NCBI GenBank assembly: GCA_900552525.1
Contig: UNSK01000005.1
Span: forward strand, 15,081-79,080
Direction: 5' to 3'
DNA length: 64,000 bases
DNA from: Candidatus Gastranaerophilales bacterium
GTDB lineage: Bacteria; Cyanobacteriota; Vampirovibrionia; Gastranaerophilales; Gastranaerophilaceae
The notes below the pieces were generated by a model that was not told the DNA's origin, made no database searches, and saw only the letters and a list, made by a program, of their open reading frames with translations. The position numbers were made by a program, and so were the translations under genes. The number at the start of each line of letters is the position of its first letter. Position 1 is the first letter of the stretch. Shown one piece after another: positions 8,856 to 17,060 of the stretch.

Positions 8856-10532
8856 ATGAACGAAACTTTAAAAGAAACAATCAAGCTTGTTCCCGACCAG
8901 CCGGGCTGCTATCTTTATTATGATAAAGAAGGTGAAATTATTTATGTCGGAAAAGCTAAAAACCTTAAGCGGCGCGTTTACAGCTATTTCCATAAACAGC
9001 ATGACAGCGTAAAAACAACTGTGCTTGTTTCACAAATTGAAAAGCTTGAATACATTATTACTGATTCAGAAGTAGAAGCGCTGATTTTAGAATCACATCT
9101 GATTAAGAAGCATAAGCCAAGATATAACGTACTATTAAAAGATGATAAGAAATATCCGTACTTTCTTATTACAGATGAAGATTTCCCGCGCATTCAAGTT
9201 GTGCGAAAAAAGAATTTAAATCCAGATAAGGGAAGATTCTACGGGCCTTACACTGATGTGGGTGCAATGTACGCAACACTTGATTTCTTAAAAAAACTTT
9301 TTCCCTTAAAACAATGCAAAACTCCTAAATTCTCAAACCGCCCATGCCTGTACTACCATATTGGAAAGTGTCTTGCTCCCTGTCAGGGAAAAGTTACACC
9401 GGAGGAGTATCAGAAACTTATACATCAGGTTGAGTTGTTCCTAAGCGGTAAACAGACAGAGTTATTAAAACAAATTCAGGAACAAATGCAGAAATATGCA
9501 GATAGCGAACAGTTTGAAAAGGCTGCAAAAATGCGTGACAGCTATCTTGATTTGCAAAAAACGCTTGAAAGGCAGAAAGTTGTATACGAGAACACGAAAC
9601 TTAATGAAGATATTATTGCTGTTCTTTATGAAGACGGAATTCTCGCAATCGTAATAATGATGATTAGAGAAGGAAGACTTATTGATAAAAAAGACTTTAC
9701 TTATTTTGTTGATAATATTGACAAGACAGAATACTTTGAAACATTTTTCAGGGATTATTATACCGGACTCAAGCTGGGATTTCCGGACAAAATCGTTTCT
9801 AAAGAACTTGAAGAAATCGGAGATAAATCACTCTACGAAGACTGGTTGAAAATCATTTCCGGTAAAAAAGTTACAATTAATTATGCCAAGACAGGTAAAT
9901 ACAGAGAGCTTGCAGAGCTGGCAATAAAAAATGCAGGAAATTTATTAGAAACAGCAAAACTCAAAAAGATGGCACAAATAAGGGATGATTTTAACGAAGT
10001 CGGCTCTTATCTTGCCGAAAAACTGCACCTTTCAAATTTTCCCAACAGAATTGAATGCTATGATATTTCTCACATTCAAGGTACAAACACAGTCGCTTCA
10101 ATGGTAGTATTTCAGAACGGACTGCCGAAAAAAACTGCATACAGGAAGTTTAAAGTACGCTCAACAGAAGGTAAACCGGATGACTTTTTATCAATGAAAG
10201 AAGTTTTATCACGCAGACTTGCAAGATTAGGAGAGCCTAAGTGGGAAAAGCCTGATTTGATTATTATTGACGGAGGAAAAGGCCAGCTTTCAAGCGTTAT
10301 GCAAATTGTTGAAGGCTTGGGAATTAAAGTTGGAAAGGACGGAATTGACTTTGTATCGCTTGCAAAACGGGAAGAAGAAGTGTTTCTCCCGCATCAGTCA
10401 GAATCAATCCTGCTTCCGCGCGACTCAAACGCACTTTACCTTATCCAAAGGATAAGGGATGAAGCACATAGATTCGCAATAACTTTCCACAGAGAACGCA
10501 GAAGTAAAAGCGCTGTAGGTAAGAAAGATTAA
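8856..10532 (+). CDS. uvrC: Excinuclease ABC subunit C, lacking C-terminal HhH domain
   Basis: 558 residues. UvrC makes both incisions in nucleotide excision repair. The N-terminal GIY-YIG nuclease is visible (P-G-C-Y-L-Y-Y and I-I-Y-V-G-K-A-K-N-L near residues 15-35). A UVR helix pair follows around residues 200-220, and then the C-terminal RNase H-like nuclease with E-C-Y-D-I-S-H-I-Q-G and I-I-I-D-G-G-K-G-Q-L. The protein stops soon after R-D-E-A-H-R-F-A-I-T-F-H. In Escherichia coli the same point is followed by about 60 residues forming a tandem helix-hairpin-helix domain. The downstream sequence shows no frameshifted HhH remnant, so the short form looks natural. The start is fixed by the -10 box just upstream. 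Confidence 0.95.
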   Translation: MNETLKETIKLVPDQPGCYLYYDKEGEIIYVGKAKNLKRRVYSYFHKQHDSVKTTVLVSQIEKLEYIITDSEVEALILESHLIKKHKPRYNVLLKDDKKYPYFLITDEDFPRIQVVRKKNLNPDKGRFYGPYTDVGAMYATLDFLKKLFPLKQCKTPKFSNRPCLYYHIGKCLAPCQGKVTPEEYQKLIHQVELFLSGKQTELLKQIQEQMQKYADSEQFEKAAKMRDSYLDLQKTLERQKVVYENTKLNEDIIAVLYEDGILAIVIMMIREGRLIDKKDFTYFVDNIDKTEYFETFFRDYYTGLKLGFPDKIVSKELEEIGDKSLYEDWLKIISGKKVTINYAKTGKYRELAELAIKNAGNLLETAKLKKMAQIRDDFNEVGSYLAEKLHLSNFPNRIECYDISHIQGTNTVASMVVFQNGLPKKTAYRKFKVRSTEGKPDDFLSMKEVLSRRLARLGEPKWEKPDLIIIDGGKGQLSSVMQIVEGLGIKVGKDGIDFVSLAKREEEVFLPHQSESILLPRDSNALYLIQRIRDEAHRFAITFHRERRSKSAVGKKD

Positions 10533-10598
10533 TAATCTTTTCTTACAGGGATATAACAAAACTCCGGAGTTAGTAAGCTGTAAATAAATTTTATAAAA

Positions 10599-10967
10599 TT
10601 AAGCATAATAATCTAATCCTTTATTATTTTTATTTTGTAATCTCTGAGCTTGCGCTTTAATAGTTTTAGCCTGCGCAGCAACCCTGTAGTCCTGCGGCGA
10701 TGGATCTGCCGGCGCCATTGCAGAATTTATAACAGTGTTTGCATTGTCAATAGTACGTTTTGGATTTTTTGGATTTAAAACCGGCATTTTGATTGAAACA
10801 TGTCCTCCCACAGGAATTCCCTGTGCGTTTTTTTCAATAACTATAGCACCTGCTAAAGCTCCTCCTGCTCTTTTATGAGCTGCTTCGTGCGCATAAATTT
10901 TATCGAAGTTCCTCTTGATTAAAGTCTGTTGTTGGTTTTTTATAGCCGGAATATTCATGAAATTCAT
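10599..10967 (-). CDS. Minimal SprA-related putative zinc metallopeptidase
   Basis: 122 residues. The segment Y-A-H-E-A-A-H-K-R-A-G-G holds an HExxH-type zinc motif (H-E-A-A-H). It continues A-L-A-G-A, V-G-G-H-V-S-I, then P-x-x-T-I-x-x-A and A-P-A-D-P-S-P-Q-D-Y-R-V-A-A. These blocks in this order are typical of the SprA-related family, whose members are usually longer and often carry N-terminal export or disordered regions. Here only the core remains, with no signal peptide. I chose the ATG with AAGGAG about 10 bases upstream over a longer reading that starts inside the promoter palindrome. The physiological substrate is unknown. Confidence 0.7.
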   Translation of the reverse strand: MNFMNIPAIKNQQQTLIKRNFDKIYAHEAAHKRAGGALAGAIVIEKNAQGIPVGGHVSIKMPVLNPKNPKRTIDNANTVINSAMAPADPSPQDYRVAAQAKTIKAQAQRLQNKNNKGLDYYA

Positions 10968-10991
10968 AAATACACATCTCCTTACTACATA

Positions 10992-11006
10992 GTGTATATT
11001 ATACAC
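10992..11006 (-). promoter_or_regulatory. Palindromic operator over -10 box of SprA-like gene
   Basis: GTGTATAATATACAC is a perfect 15-bp palindrome about a central base. It contains TATAAT on the minus strand, about 25 bases before the chosen ATG. A repressor dimer bound here would block transcription (inference). Confidence 0.45.
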
Positions 11007-11012
11007 GTTTTT

Positions 11013-11945
11013 TTATACTTTGCAAGTACTATTTTTTAAATCCATCTCTGCAAGCATTTCCAAATCTTCCGCGGCATCTGCGCCTTTAGTTGTAAGGTAA
11101 TCTCCCGACAGCATTCCGTTAATTCCAGCTCTAAACCCGAGCTCCTGCATTTCTTTTGAAAGTCTTGAAGTCCTTCCGCCGGCATAACGTAAAATCACTT
11201 TGGGAAGCAGTATTCTAAAAACACAAATAGTCCTTATAATCTCTTCTTCAGTAATCTTATCCTCATAACTTTCCAGAGGTGTTCCTTTAATAGGATTAAG
11301 AATATTTATCGGTACTGTTTTGGGATTAAGCTCTGCTAAAGAAAGTGCCATCTCTAATCTGTCTTCCCTTGTTTCCCCCATGCCGAGAATTACGCCGGTG
11401 CAGGCTTCAATACCATTTTTCATAAGTAATTTTACAGTATTTATTCTATCCTCGTAATTATGCGTTGTACAAATTTCTTTATGATAATTTTTTGAAGTAT
11501 TTATATTGTGATTAAATCTTTCTACACCAGCCTTTTTAATTTGCTTTATCTGCTCTTCAGTAAGAAGCCCCAGTGAAGCGCAGCAATGTATACCATCAAT
11601 AGAAGCTACTGCTCTTACCATTTCTAAGATTTTCTCAAAATCCCTGCCGGACTCACTTCTCCCAGAAGTCACGATGCAGAATCTTGAAGCCCCGTTTTCT
11701 TTTGCTCTGAGTGCCGCAGATTTGACATCTTCTACATCCAGAAGAGGATGACACTTGATTTCAGCATGATTATGAATACTTTGAGAGCAGTACTTGCAGT
11801 TCTCTCCGCATTTGCCGGTTCTTGCGCTTATGATTGAACAAACTTCAACCTCATTTGTAAAATTTGATTTTGTCACTTGCTCTGCCATCTCTACGAGTTC
11901 GTTCAAATCCATATCATATAATTTTAATAATTCCTGTTTATTCAT
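11013..11945 (-). CDS. bioB: Biotin synthase
   Basis: 310 residues. BioB is a radical-SAM enzyme that inserts sulfur into dethiobiotin, using a [4Fe-4S] and a [2Fe-2S] cluster. The radical-SAM motif C-G-E-N-C-K-Y-C-S-Q-S is at about residues 46-56. Other family blocks are F-C-I-V-T-S-G, Y-E-D-R-I-N-T, I-L-G-M-G-E-T-R-E-D-R, P-I-K-G-T-P-L and R-Y-A-G-G-R. The start overlaps the mnmA stop as ATGA, so it is the last gene of a nadA-mnmA-bioB operon. No other biotin genes lie in the window. Confidence 0.96.
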   Translation of the reverse strand: MNKQELLKLYDMDLNELVEMAEQVTKSNFTNEVEVCSIISARTGKCGENCKYCSQSIHNHAEIKCHPLLDVEDVKSAALRAKENGASRFCIVTSGRSESGRDFEKILEMVRAVASIDGIHCCASLGLLTEEQIKQIKKAGVERFNHNINTSKNYHKEICTTHNYEDRINTVKLLMKNGIEACTGVILGMGETREDRLEMALSLAELNPKTVPINILNPIKGTPLESYEDKITEEEIIRTICVFRILLPKVILRYAGGRTSRLSKEMQELGFRAGINGMLSGDYLTTKGADAAEDLEMLAEMDLKNSTCKV

Positions 11946-13006
11946 AATATAATTCCTCCACCTAATACAATATCTCCGTCATAAAGCACAACTGACTGCC
12001 CCGGTGCAATAGATTTCTGCATATTTTCAAATAAAACTTCTATATTACCTGAATCTAAAGGCTTTACTCTCACATTTGCCGGACTTTGAGTCGAACGAAT
12101 CTTCGCCTGACAAGATATTTCTTTTTCTAATTTATCAATCGCAATCCAGTTTAAATCAACTGCTGTAAGCCTGTCAGAAAAAATTTTATCTTTGAACCCT
12201 ACTACAACTTCGTTGGTGTCCTTCCGTAATTCAATGACATAAAGAGCTTCTGAAGAAGAAATTCCAAGCCCTTTTCTCTGCCCTATTGTATAATTCCATA
12301 TTCCCTGATGCTCACCCAAAACTTTACCGTCTGTGTCAACGATGTTTCCGGGCTTTGGGTCAACTCCGAGTAGTTCATTGTAATCACCTTCATAAAAGTC
12401 CTGCGAATCCGGCTTGTCAGCAACCGCCAATCCACACTTCTCTGCTCTTTTTCTGATTTCTTCCTTTGTATAATCTCCTAGAGGAAGCAAAATATTTTTA
12501 AGCTGTTCCTGCTTCAGGCGATAAAGAAAATAAGATTGGTCTTTTTTAGGATTTTTTCCGCGCTTCAGAATATAACGCCCGTCTTCTTCTTCAATCCTTG
12601 CATAATGACCGGTTGCAAACTTATCAAACTCAATACCGTTAAGTCTTGCTATCCGGGGCAATACATCAAACTTTATCAGAGAATTACACCATACACAAGG
12701 GTTTGGCGTACGTCCTGAAAGGTATTCTTTCTTAAATTTTTCTAGCACAATTTCATTATATTTTTCTACACAGTCGAAAACATAATAATCTATTCCGATT
12801 TGATTGCAAATATTTCTTGCTGCCTCAATATCTTCTTTCTCGTCCGGACCGTAACAAGCTCCTCCGCACTTGTAACTTGTAGTTGTATTCAATTTACCCC
12901 TGTATATAGCCATTGTTACGCCAATTACTTTGTGCCCTTGTTCTTTAAGCATTAAAGCTGCCGTTGAAGAGTCTACTCCGCCGGACATTCCTACAAGTAT
13001 ATTCAA
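11942..13006 (-). CDS. mnmA: tRNA-specific 2-thiouridylase, CxxC variant
   Basis: 354 residues. MnmA thiolates U34 of tRNA-Lys, tRNA-Glu and tRNA-Gln. The P-loop G-M-S-G-G-V-D-S-S is at the N-terminus. The start is taken as TTG overlapping the nadA stop (TTGA), with GGAAGGAG just upstream; this places the P-loop at the usual distance. The protein has C-V-W-C at residues 104-107, where E. coli has D-x-x-C. At the position of the E. coli persulfide cysteine (I-C-F-I) it reads D-S-Q-D-F-Y-E-G, with no cysteine. A CxxC form is associated with iron-sulfur-dependent thiolases of the TtuA kind, which would fit its iron-sulfur neighbours. Confidence 0.9.
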   Translation of the reverse strand: MNILVGMSGGVDSSTAALMLKEQGHKVIGVTMAIYRGKLNTTTSYKCGGACYGPDEKEDIEAARNICNQIGIDYYVFDCVEKYNEIVLEKFKKEYLSGRTPNPCVWCNSLIKFDVLPRIARLNGIEFDKFATGHYARIEEEDGRYILKRGKNPKKDQSYFLYRLKQEQLKNILLPLGDYTKEEIRKRAEKCGLAVADKPDSQDFYEGDYNELLGVDPKPGNIVDTDGKVLGEHQGIWNYTIGQRKGLGISSSEALYVIELRKDTNEVVVGFKDKIFSDRLTAVDLNWIAIDKLEKEISCQAKIRSTQSPANVRVKPLDSGNIEVLFENMQKSIAPGQSVVLYDGDIVLGGGIIL

Positions 13007-13911
13007 ACCTTTGCTCCTTCCATCATTCGATTTATACATTTATATGCTTTTTCTTGAATTGACCGCTCTATTTCAATTTCATTCTGTTCCGTTTTTAAAA
13101 CATTATAAATATCTTCCAGAGAATTCCATTTCATATTTGTACAAATAATGTCATCACGAATCATATAAAATTCTTTTTCGGGCAAATCTCGTTTAAGTCT
13201 GTCATAAACACCTTTTTCCGTAGCAATTACAAACCGCGTATTGCTTGACTTGCTTGCATATTCCATAATCTCTTTGGTTGAACCGACAAAGTCTGCCAGC
13301 ATTGATACCGCGGTGTGACATTCAGGATGAGCTAGAATCTTAGCTTCCGGATATTTGATACGCGCGGTTTCAATATCCTCCGGCCGAATACGTAAATGCG
13401 TAGGGCAGAAGCCGTTATATGTAATAACTTTTAAATTACCAATCTTCCTCTCAATCCATTTGCCAAGATAAGCGTCAGGAAGAAACAAAATCTTTTCTGC
13501 CTTAAGACTTCTAACTACATCTAGCGCATTTGAACTTGTACAGCAAATATCGCATTCTGCCTTGACTTCAGCTGTTGAGTTAATATAGCATACAGCAGGA
13601 ACACCAGGATATTTTGCTCTAAATTCTCTTAATTGACTTAACCCGATCATATCAGACATAAAACATCCAGAATTCATATTCGGAAGCAAAACCTTCTTAT
13701 CCGGATTAAGAAGTTTTGCTGACTGCGCCATAAAATATACTCCCGCAAAAACTATAATATCAGCATTTGTTGTAGTTGCCTTTTTACTCAAATAAAAAGA
13801 ATCTCCTACAAAATCCGAAACCTCATCAAGTTCTACAGGCTGGTAGCAATGAGTAAGAATTACCACGTTTTTCCTTCTTTTTAATTCATTTATTTTCTGT
13901 ATATAATCCAT
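13003..13911 (-). CDS. nadA: Quinolinate synthase A
   Basis: 302 residues. NadA condenses iminoaspartate with dihydroxyacetone phosphate to quinolinate in NAD synthesis and needs a [4Fe-4S] cluster. Family blocks are T-H-C-Y-Q (substrate site), D-F-V-G-D-S, N-S-G-C-F-M, C-Y-I-N-S-T-A-E-V-K, H-P-E-C-H-T-A-V and the C-terminal C-T-N-M-K. Cysteines for the cluster are present. I chose the ATG preceded by CGAGG; a longer reading begins inside the operator. nadB and nadC are not in the window. It is divergent from the DtxR-type regulator and shares its control region. Confidence 0.95.
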   Translation of the reverse strand: MDYIQKINELKRRKNVVILTHCYQPVELDEVSDFVGDSFYLSKKATTTNADIIVFAGVYFMAQSAKLLNPDKKVLLPNMNSGCFMSDMIGLSQLREFRAKYPGVPAVCYINSTAEVKAECDICCTSSNALDVVRSLKAEKILFLPDAYLGKWIERKIGNLKVITYNGFCPTHLRIRPEDIETARIKYPEAKILAHPECHTAVSMLADFVGSTKEIMEYASKSSNTRFVIATEKGVYDRLKRDLPEKEFYMIRDDIICTNMKWNSLEDIYNVLKTEQNEIEIERSIQEKAYKCINRMMEGAKV

Positions 13912-13924
13912 TCTTCGCCTCGTG

Positions 13925-13978
13925 TTATGGTATACCATAAAATTTATTATATACCAGAAATAATTTTATGGTATATTA
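13925..13978. promoter_or_regulatory. Divergent promoter and operators, nadA operon / DtxR-type gene
   Basis: Half-sites TGGTATA or TATACCA occur four times. TTATGGTATACCATAA at 13925-13940 is a perfect 16-bp palindrome. A second inverted pair runs from the TATACCA near 13950 to TGGTATA at 13969-13975. The nadA -10 box is TATAAT on the minus strand at 13946-13951. The regulator's own -10 box is TATATT at 13972-13977, 6 nt before its ATG. Both promoters are therefore covered by operator half-sites, probably for the DtxR-type protein itself. Confidence 0.6.
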
Positions 13979-13983
13979 TTCTT

Positions 13984-14472
13984 ATGAAAGAATTAACAAA
14001 AAGTCTTGGAAATTATCTTCTTGCAATATATGAACTCGTGGAAGAAAATAATGCAGCACGGGTTCGTGATGTTTCCCAAAAGATGAATATCGGAGCTGCG
14101 TCTACCTCAGAAGCAGTTAAGCTGCTAGCTAAAAAGGAATACATAAATTACAGACCTTACGGCTTAATAACTCTTACATCTAAGGGCAGTCTGGCTGCAA
14201 GAAAAAAAATAGAACGCCATAAAACAATAGAAAACTTTTTAACTAGTGTTCTTTTGCTAGATAAAAATTATGCAGATGAACTTGAATATTCGATGCCAGA
14301 CGAAGTTCTGGAAAAATTTGTCGGCTATCTGACATTTATGCAAAACTGTTCCTGCAAAGAACCTAAATGGATAAAAAGTTTTCAGCATTACATAAAAGAG
14401 GGTAAAATGCAGAGTAAGTGCATTGAATGTATGAGAAATGGCAGCAGCTGCTGCAGCGGATGTAAAACTTAA
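13984..14472 (+). CDS. DtxR/MntR-family metal-dependent regulator, Cys-rich tail
   Basis: 162 residues. The N-terminus has the family layout: Y-L-L-A-I-Y-E-L followed by a winged helix (V-R-D-V-S-Q-K-M with A-S-T-S-E-A-V-K-L-L), then the basic wing and a dimerisation helix. The start is the ATG 6 nt after the -10 box TATATT; a longer reading would run through the operator. The C-terminus is unusual. It has N-C-S-C near residue 120 and then Cys146, Cys149, Cys156, Cys157 and Cys160. DtxR family members sense Fe or Mn; the cysteine cluster could sense iron-sulfur status or another thiophilic metal (inference). It is divergent from an iron-sulfur enzyme operon, its likely target. Confidence 0.8.
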   Translation: MKELTKSLGNYLLAIYELVEENNAARVRDVSQKMNIGAASTSEAVKLLAKKEYINYRPYGLITLTSKGSLAARKKIERHKTIENFLTSVLLLDKNYADELEYSMPDEVLEKFVGYLTFMQNCSCKEPKWIKSFQHYIKEGKMQSKCIECMRNGSSCCSGCKT

Positions 14473-14525
14473 TAAAATCTTAATAAATGTTGTATAAACA
14501 ACTGTACCATATTTTATTTACGGGG

Positions 14526-14531
14526 TATAAT
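14526..14531 (+). promoter_or_regulatory. pflB -10 box
   Basis: TATAAT preceded by CGGGG. The ATG is about 60 nt downstream with AAGGAG before it, so this gene has a normal leader, unlike the leaderless genes of the window. Confidence 0.5.
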
Positions 14532-14591
14532 AGAATTAAAGATAGTAATAGTATGCTGTCTGACATGACAGCAAAGGATAAGGAGATTAAA

Positions 14592-16673
14592 ATGTCAGAA
14601 TTAACATTAGAAAAACAATCTTCTACAACAGATTTCGTAGGCGGCAAATGGCAGTCAGAAATCAATGTAAGAGATTTTATCCAAAAAAACTACACACCTT
14701 ATGATGGTGATTCTAGCTTCCTGGCAGGTCCTACTGAAGCTACAACTAAATTGTGGCAGGAATGCTGCGAATTGTTCAAAAAAGAACGCGAAAACGGCGG
14801 TGTACTTGATATGGATACAAAAATTGTTTCTACAATCACTTCACACGGTGCCGGCTATATTGACAAGAGCTTAGAAAAGATTGTCGGCGTTCAGACTGAT
14901 AAACCTCTAAAACGTTCTCTTCAACCGTTTGGCGGTATTAGAATGGCTGAAACTTCTTGCAAATCATATGGTTATGAAGTAGATCCAGAAGTTACAGAAA
15001 TTTTTACAAAATACAGAAAAACTCATAACCAGGGCGTATTCGATGTTTACACCCCTGAAATGAGAAAAGCCCGTCACGCAGCTATCCTTACAGGTCTTCC
15101 TGATGCTTACGGACGCGGACGTATCATCGGTGACTACAGAAGAGTTGCACTCTATGGTATTGATAGATTAATCGAAGATAAAAAAGAACAACACGCTTCT
15201 TTAGACGGCGAAATGACTCCTGATAAAATTCAATTAAAAGAAGAAATTTCTGAACAAATCAGAGCTCTTCAAGAAATGAAAGAATTAGGACAAGCTTATG
15301 GTTTTGATATTTCTCAACCAGCTAAAAATGCTCAAGAAGCTATCCAGTGGTTGTACTTCGGTTACTTATCAGCAGTAAAAGAACAAAACGGCGCTGCTAT
15401 GAGTATCGGTAGAACTTCTACTTTCTTAGACATCTTTATTGAAAGAGATTTAAGAAACGGTGTTATTACTGAAGAACAAGCTCAAGAAATGATTGACCAC
15501 TTCATCATGAAGTTAAGATTAGTTAAATTCGCTAGAACCCCTGAATACAATTCATTGTTCTCCGGCGACCCTACCTGGGTAACTGAATCTATCGGCGGTG
15601 TTGGTATTGATGGACGTCACATGGTTACTAAGAACTCTTTTAGATACCTTCATACTCTTGAAAACTTAGGTACTGCTCCTGAACCAAACTTAACAGTATT
15701 ATGGTCTAAGAGATTACCTCACAACTTCAAACAATACGCTGCTCACATCTCTATCACAACTTCATCTATCCAGTATGAAAATGATGATATGATGAGAGTT
15801 ACACACGGTGATGATTATGCAATTGCTTGCTGCGTATCTTCTATGGTTGTCGGCAAAGAAATGCAGTTCTTCGGAGCTCGTGCTAACCTTGCTAAATGCT
15901 TATTATACGCTATTAACGGCGGTGTAGATGAAAGATTAAAAGAACAAATCGGACCTAAATACAGACCAATCACTTCTGAATACCTTGATTTCGATGAAGT
16001 TATGTCAAGATATGAAGATATGATGGAATGGTTGGCTGGTTTATATGTTAATACATTAAACTGCATTCACTATATGCATGACAAATACTGCTACGAAAGA
16101 TCTCAAATGGCTCTTCATGACAGAGATGTTAAGAGATACTTCGCAACAGGTATTGCTGGTCTTTCAGTTGTAGCTGACTCACTTTCTGCTATTAAGTATG
16201 CAAAAGTTAAAGCTATCAGAGATGAAGACGGCATCGTAGTTGATTACGAAGTTGAAGGCGATTATCCAAAATACGGTAACAACGATGACAGAGTTGACCA
16301 ATTTGCAGTAGATATCGTTAAGAAATTCATGAATATGATTAGAAAACACTATACTTATAGAAATTCTATTCCTACAATGTCTATCTTAACAATTACTTCA
16401 AACGTTGTTTACGGTAAAAAAACAGGTAATACTCCTGATGGCAGAAAAGCAGGAGTACCTCTTGCTCCAGGTGCTAACCCAATGCACGGACGTGATTCTC
16501 ACGGTGCAGTTGCTTCATTAGCTTCAGTTGCTAAACTTCCGTTCAACGATGCTCAAGATGGTATCTCAAATACTTTCTCTATCATACCTAATGCTTTAGG
16601 TAAAGATGAAGTATTCATGGGCGATTTGGATATCCAACTCGACTGCGGATGCTGCGAAGGTACTTGCCAATAA
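14592..16673 (+). CDS. pflB: Pyruvate formate-lyase catalytic subunit, radical domain missing
   Basis: 693 residues. It cleaves pyruvate with CoA to acetyl-CoA and formate in anaerobic metabolism. The catalytic pair is in I-A-C-C-V-S-S-M (Cys413-Cys414). Other PFL blocks are [22 protein letters not shown] and G-N-T-P-D-G-R. The sequence follows E. coli PflB to [10 protein letters not shown], then ends in a novel tail with four cysteines (C-G-C-C-E-G-T-C). The glycyl-radical domain is absent here and is encoded by the next gene. The start is set by AAGGAG 7 bases upstream. Codon use is strongly biased, with repeated GCT, GAA and AAA, as for an abundant protein. Confidence 0.95.
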   Translation: MSELTLEKQSSTTDFVGGKWQSEINVRDFIQKNYTPYDGDSSFLAGPTEATTKLWQECCELFKKERENGGVLDMDTKIVSTITSHGAGYIDKSLEKIVGVQTDKPLKRSLQPFGGIRMAETSCKSYGYEVDPEVTEIFTKYRKTHNQGVFDVYTPEMRKARHAAILTGLPDAYGRGRIIGDYRRVALYGIDRLIEDKKEQHASLDGEMTPDKIQLKEEISEQIRALQEMKELGQAYGFDISQPAKNAQEAIQWLYFGYLSAVKEQNGAAMSIGRTSTFLDIFIERDLRNGVITEEQAQEMIDHFIMKLRLVKFARTPEYNSLFSGDPTWVTESIGGVGIDGRHMVTKNSFRYLHTLENLGTAPEPNLTVLWSKRLPHNFKQYAAHISITTSSIQYENDDMMRVTHGDDYAIACCVSSMVVGKEMQFFGARANLAKCLLYAINGGVDERLKEQIGPKYRPITSEYLDFDEVMSRYEDMMEWLAGLYVNTLNCIHYMHDKYCYERSQMALHDRDVKRYFATGIAGLSVVADSLSAIKYAKVKAIRDEDGIVVDYEVEGDYPKYGNNDDRVDQFAVDIVKKFMNMIRKHYTYRNSIPTMSILTITSNVVYGKKTGNTPDGRKAGVPLAPGANPMHGRDSHGAVASLASVAKLPFNDAQDGISNTFSIIPNALGKDEVFMGDLDIQLDCGCCEGTCQ

Positions 16674-16689
16674 GGGTAAATATAATTTT

Positions 16690-16714
16690 AGCTGGTAGGT
16701 TTATCCTACCAGCT
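16690..16714 (+). terminator. Stem-loop between the two pyruvate formate-lyase genes
   Basis: AGCTGGTAGG pairs with CCTACCAGCT around a 5-nt loop. There is no T-run, so it may tune mRNA stability or readthrough between the two parts rather than stop transcription. Confidence 0.55.
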
Positions 16715-16740
16715 TGAATATAATAGAAAGGAACAATAAA

Positions 16741-16998
16741 ATGACAACTCAACAAGAAGAAAATTTAATAAATCTTTTAGACGGTTATGTTGAAAAAGGC
16801 GGACATCACCTTAACGTAAACGTATTTAACAGAGAAACATTACTTGATGCACAAGCACACCCAGAAAAATATCCTCAACTTACAGTAAGAGTGTCAGGAT
16901 ATGCAGTAAACTTCATCAAATTAACAAAAGAACAACAAGATGATGTTATTTCAAGAACATTCCATTCACAACTTAGTGGAAATTCTTGCGGCTGCTAG
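16741..16998 (+). CDS. Stand-alone glycyl-radical domain of pyruvate formate-lyase
   Basis: 85 residues. It matches the C-terminal part of Pfl[26 protein letters not shown] and R-V-S-G-Y-A-V, with Gly53 the radical glycine, then [13 protein letters not shown]. It adds a tail G-N-S-C-G-C. It resembles GrcA/YfiD-type radical cofactors in size, but here it must replace a domain missing from the large subunit rather than rescue a damaged one. It has its own AAAGGA and ATG and is in a different frame from the large gene, so this is not a simple frameshift. Radical installation would need PflA (25705-26454). Confidence 0.92.
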   Translation: MTTQQEENLINLLDGYVEKGGHHLNVNVFNRETLLDAQAHPEKYPQLTVRVSGYAVNFIKLTKEQQDDVISRTFHSQLSGNSCGC

Positions 16999-17022
16999 TC
17001 ATGGGTAAATAAGAAAGAATAG

Positions 17023-17059
17023 AAAAATGCGATTGAACATTCTGTTCAATCGCATTTTT
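17023..17059. terminator. Bidirectional intrinsic terminator
   Basis: A 17-nt perfect stem with a 3-nt loop, flanked by A5 and T5. It ends the pfl transcript and, on the minus strand, the MBL hydrolase gene whose stop is at 17061. Confidence 0.9.
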
Positions 17060-17060
17060 C

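Noticed and set aside
13927..13983. 19-residue N-terminal extension of the DtxR-type protein
   Set aside because: It would start inside the operator and run through its own -10 box. The family starts at M-K-E-L.
14487..14591. 35-residue N-terminal extension of pflB
   Set aside because: It spans the -10 box and lacks a ribosome site. AAGGAG lies just before the later ATG.
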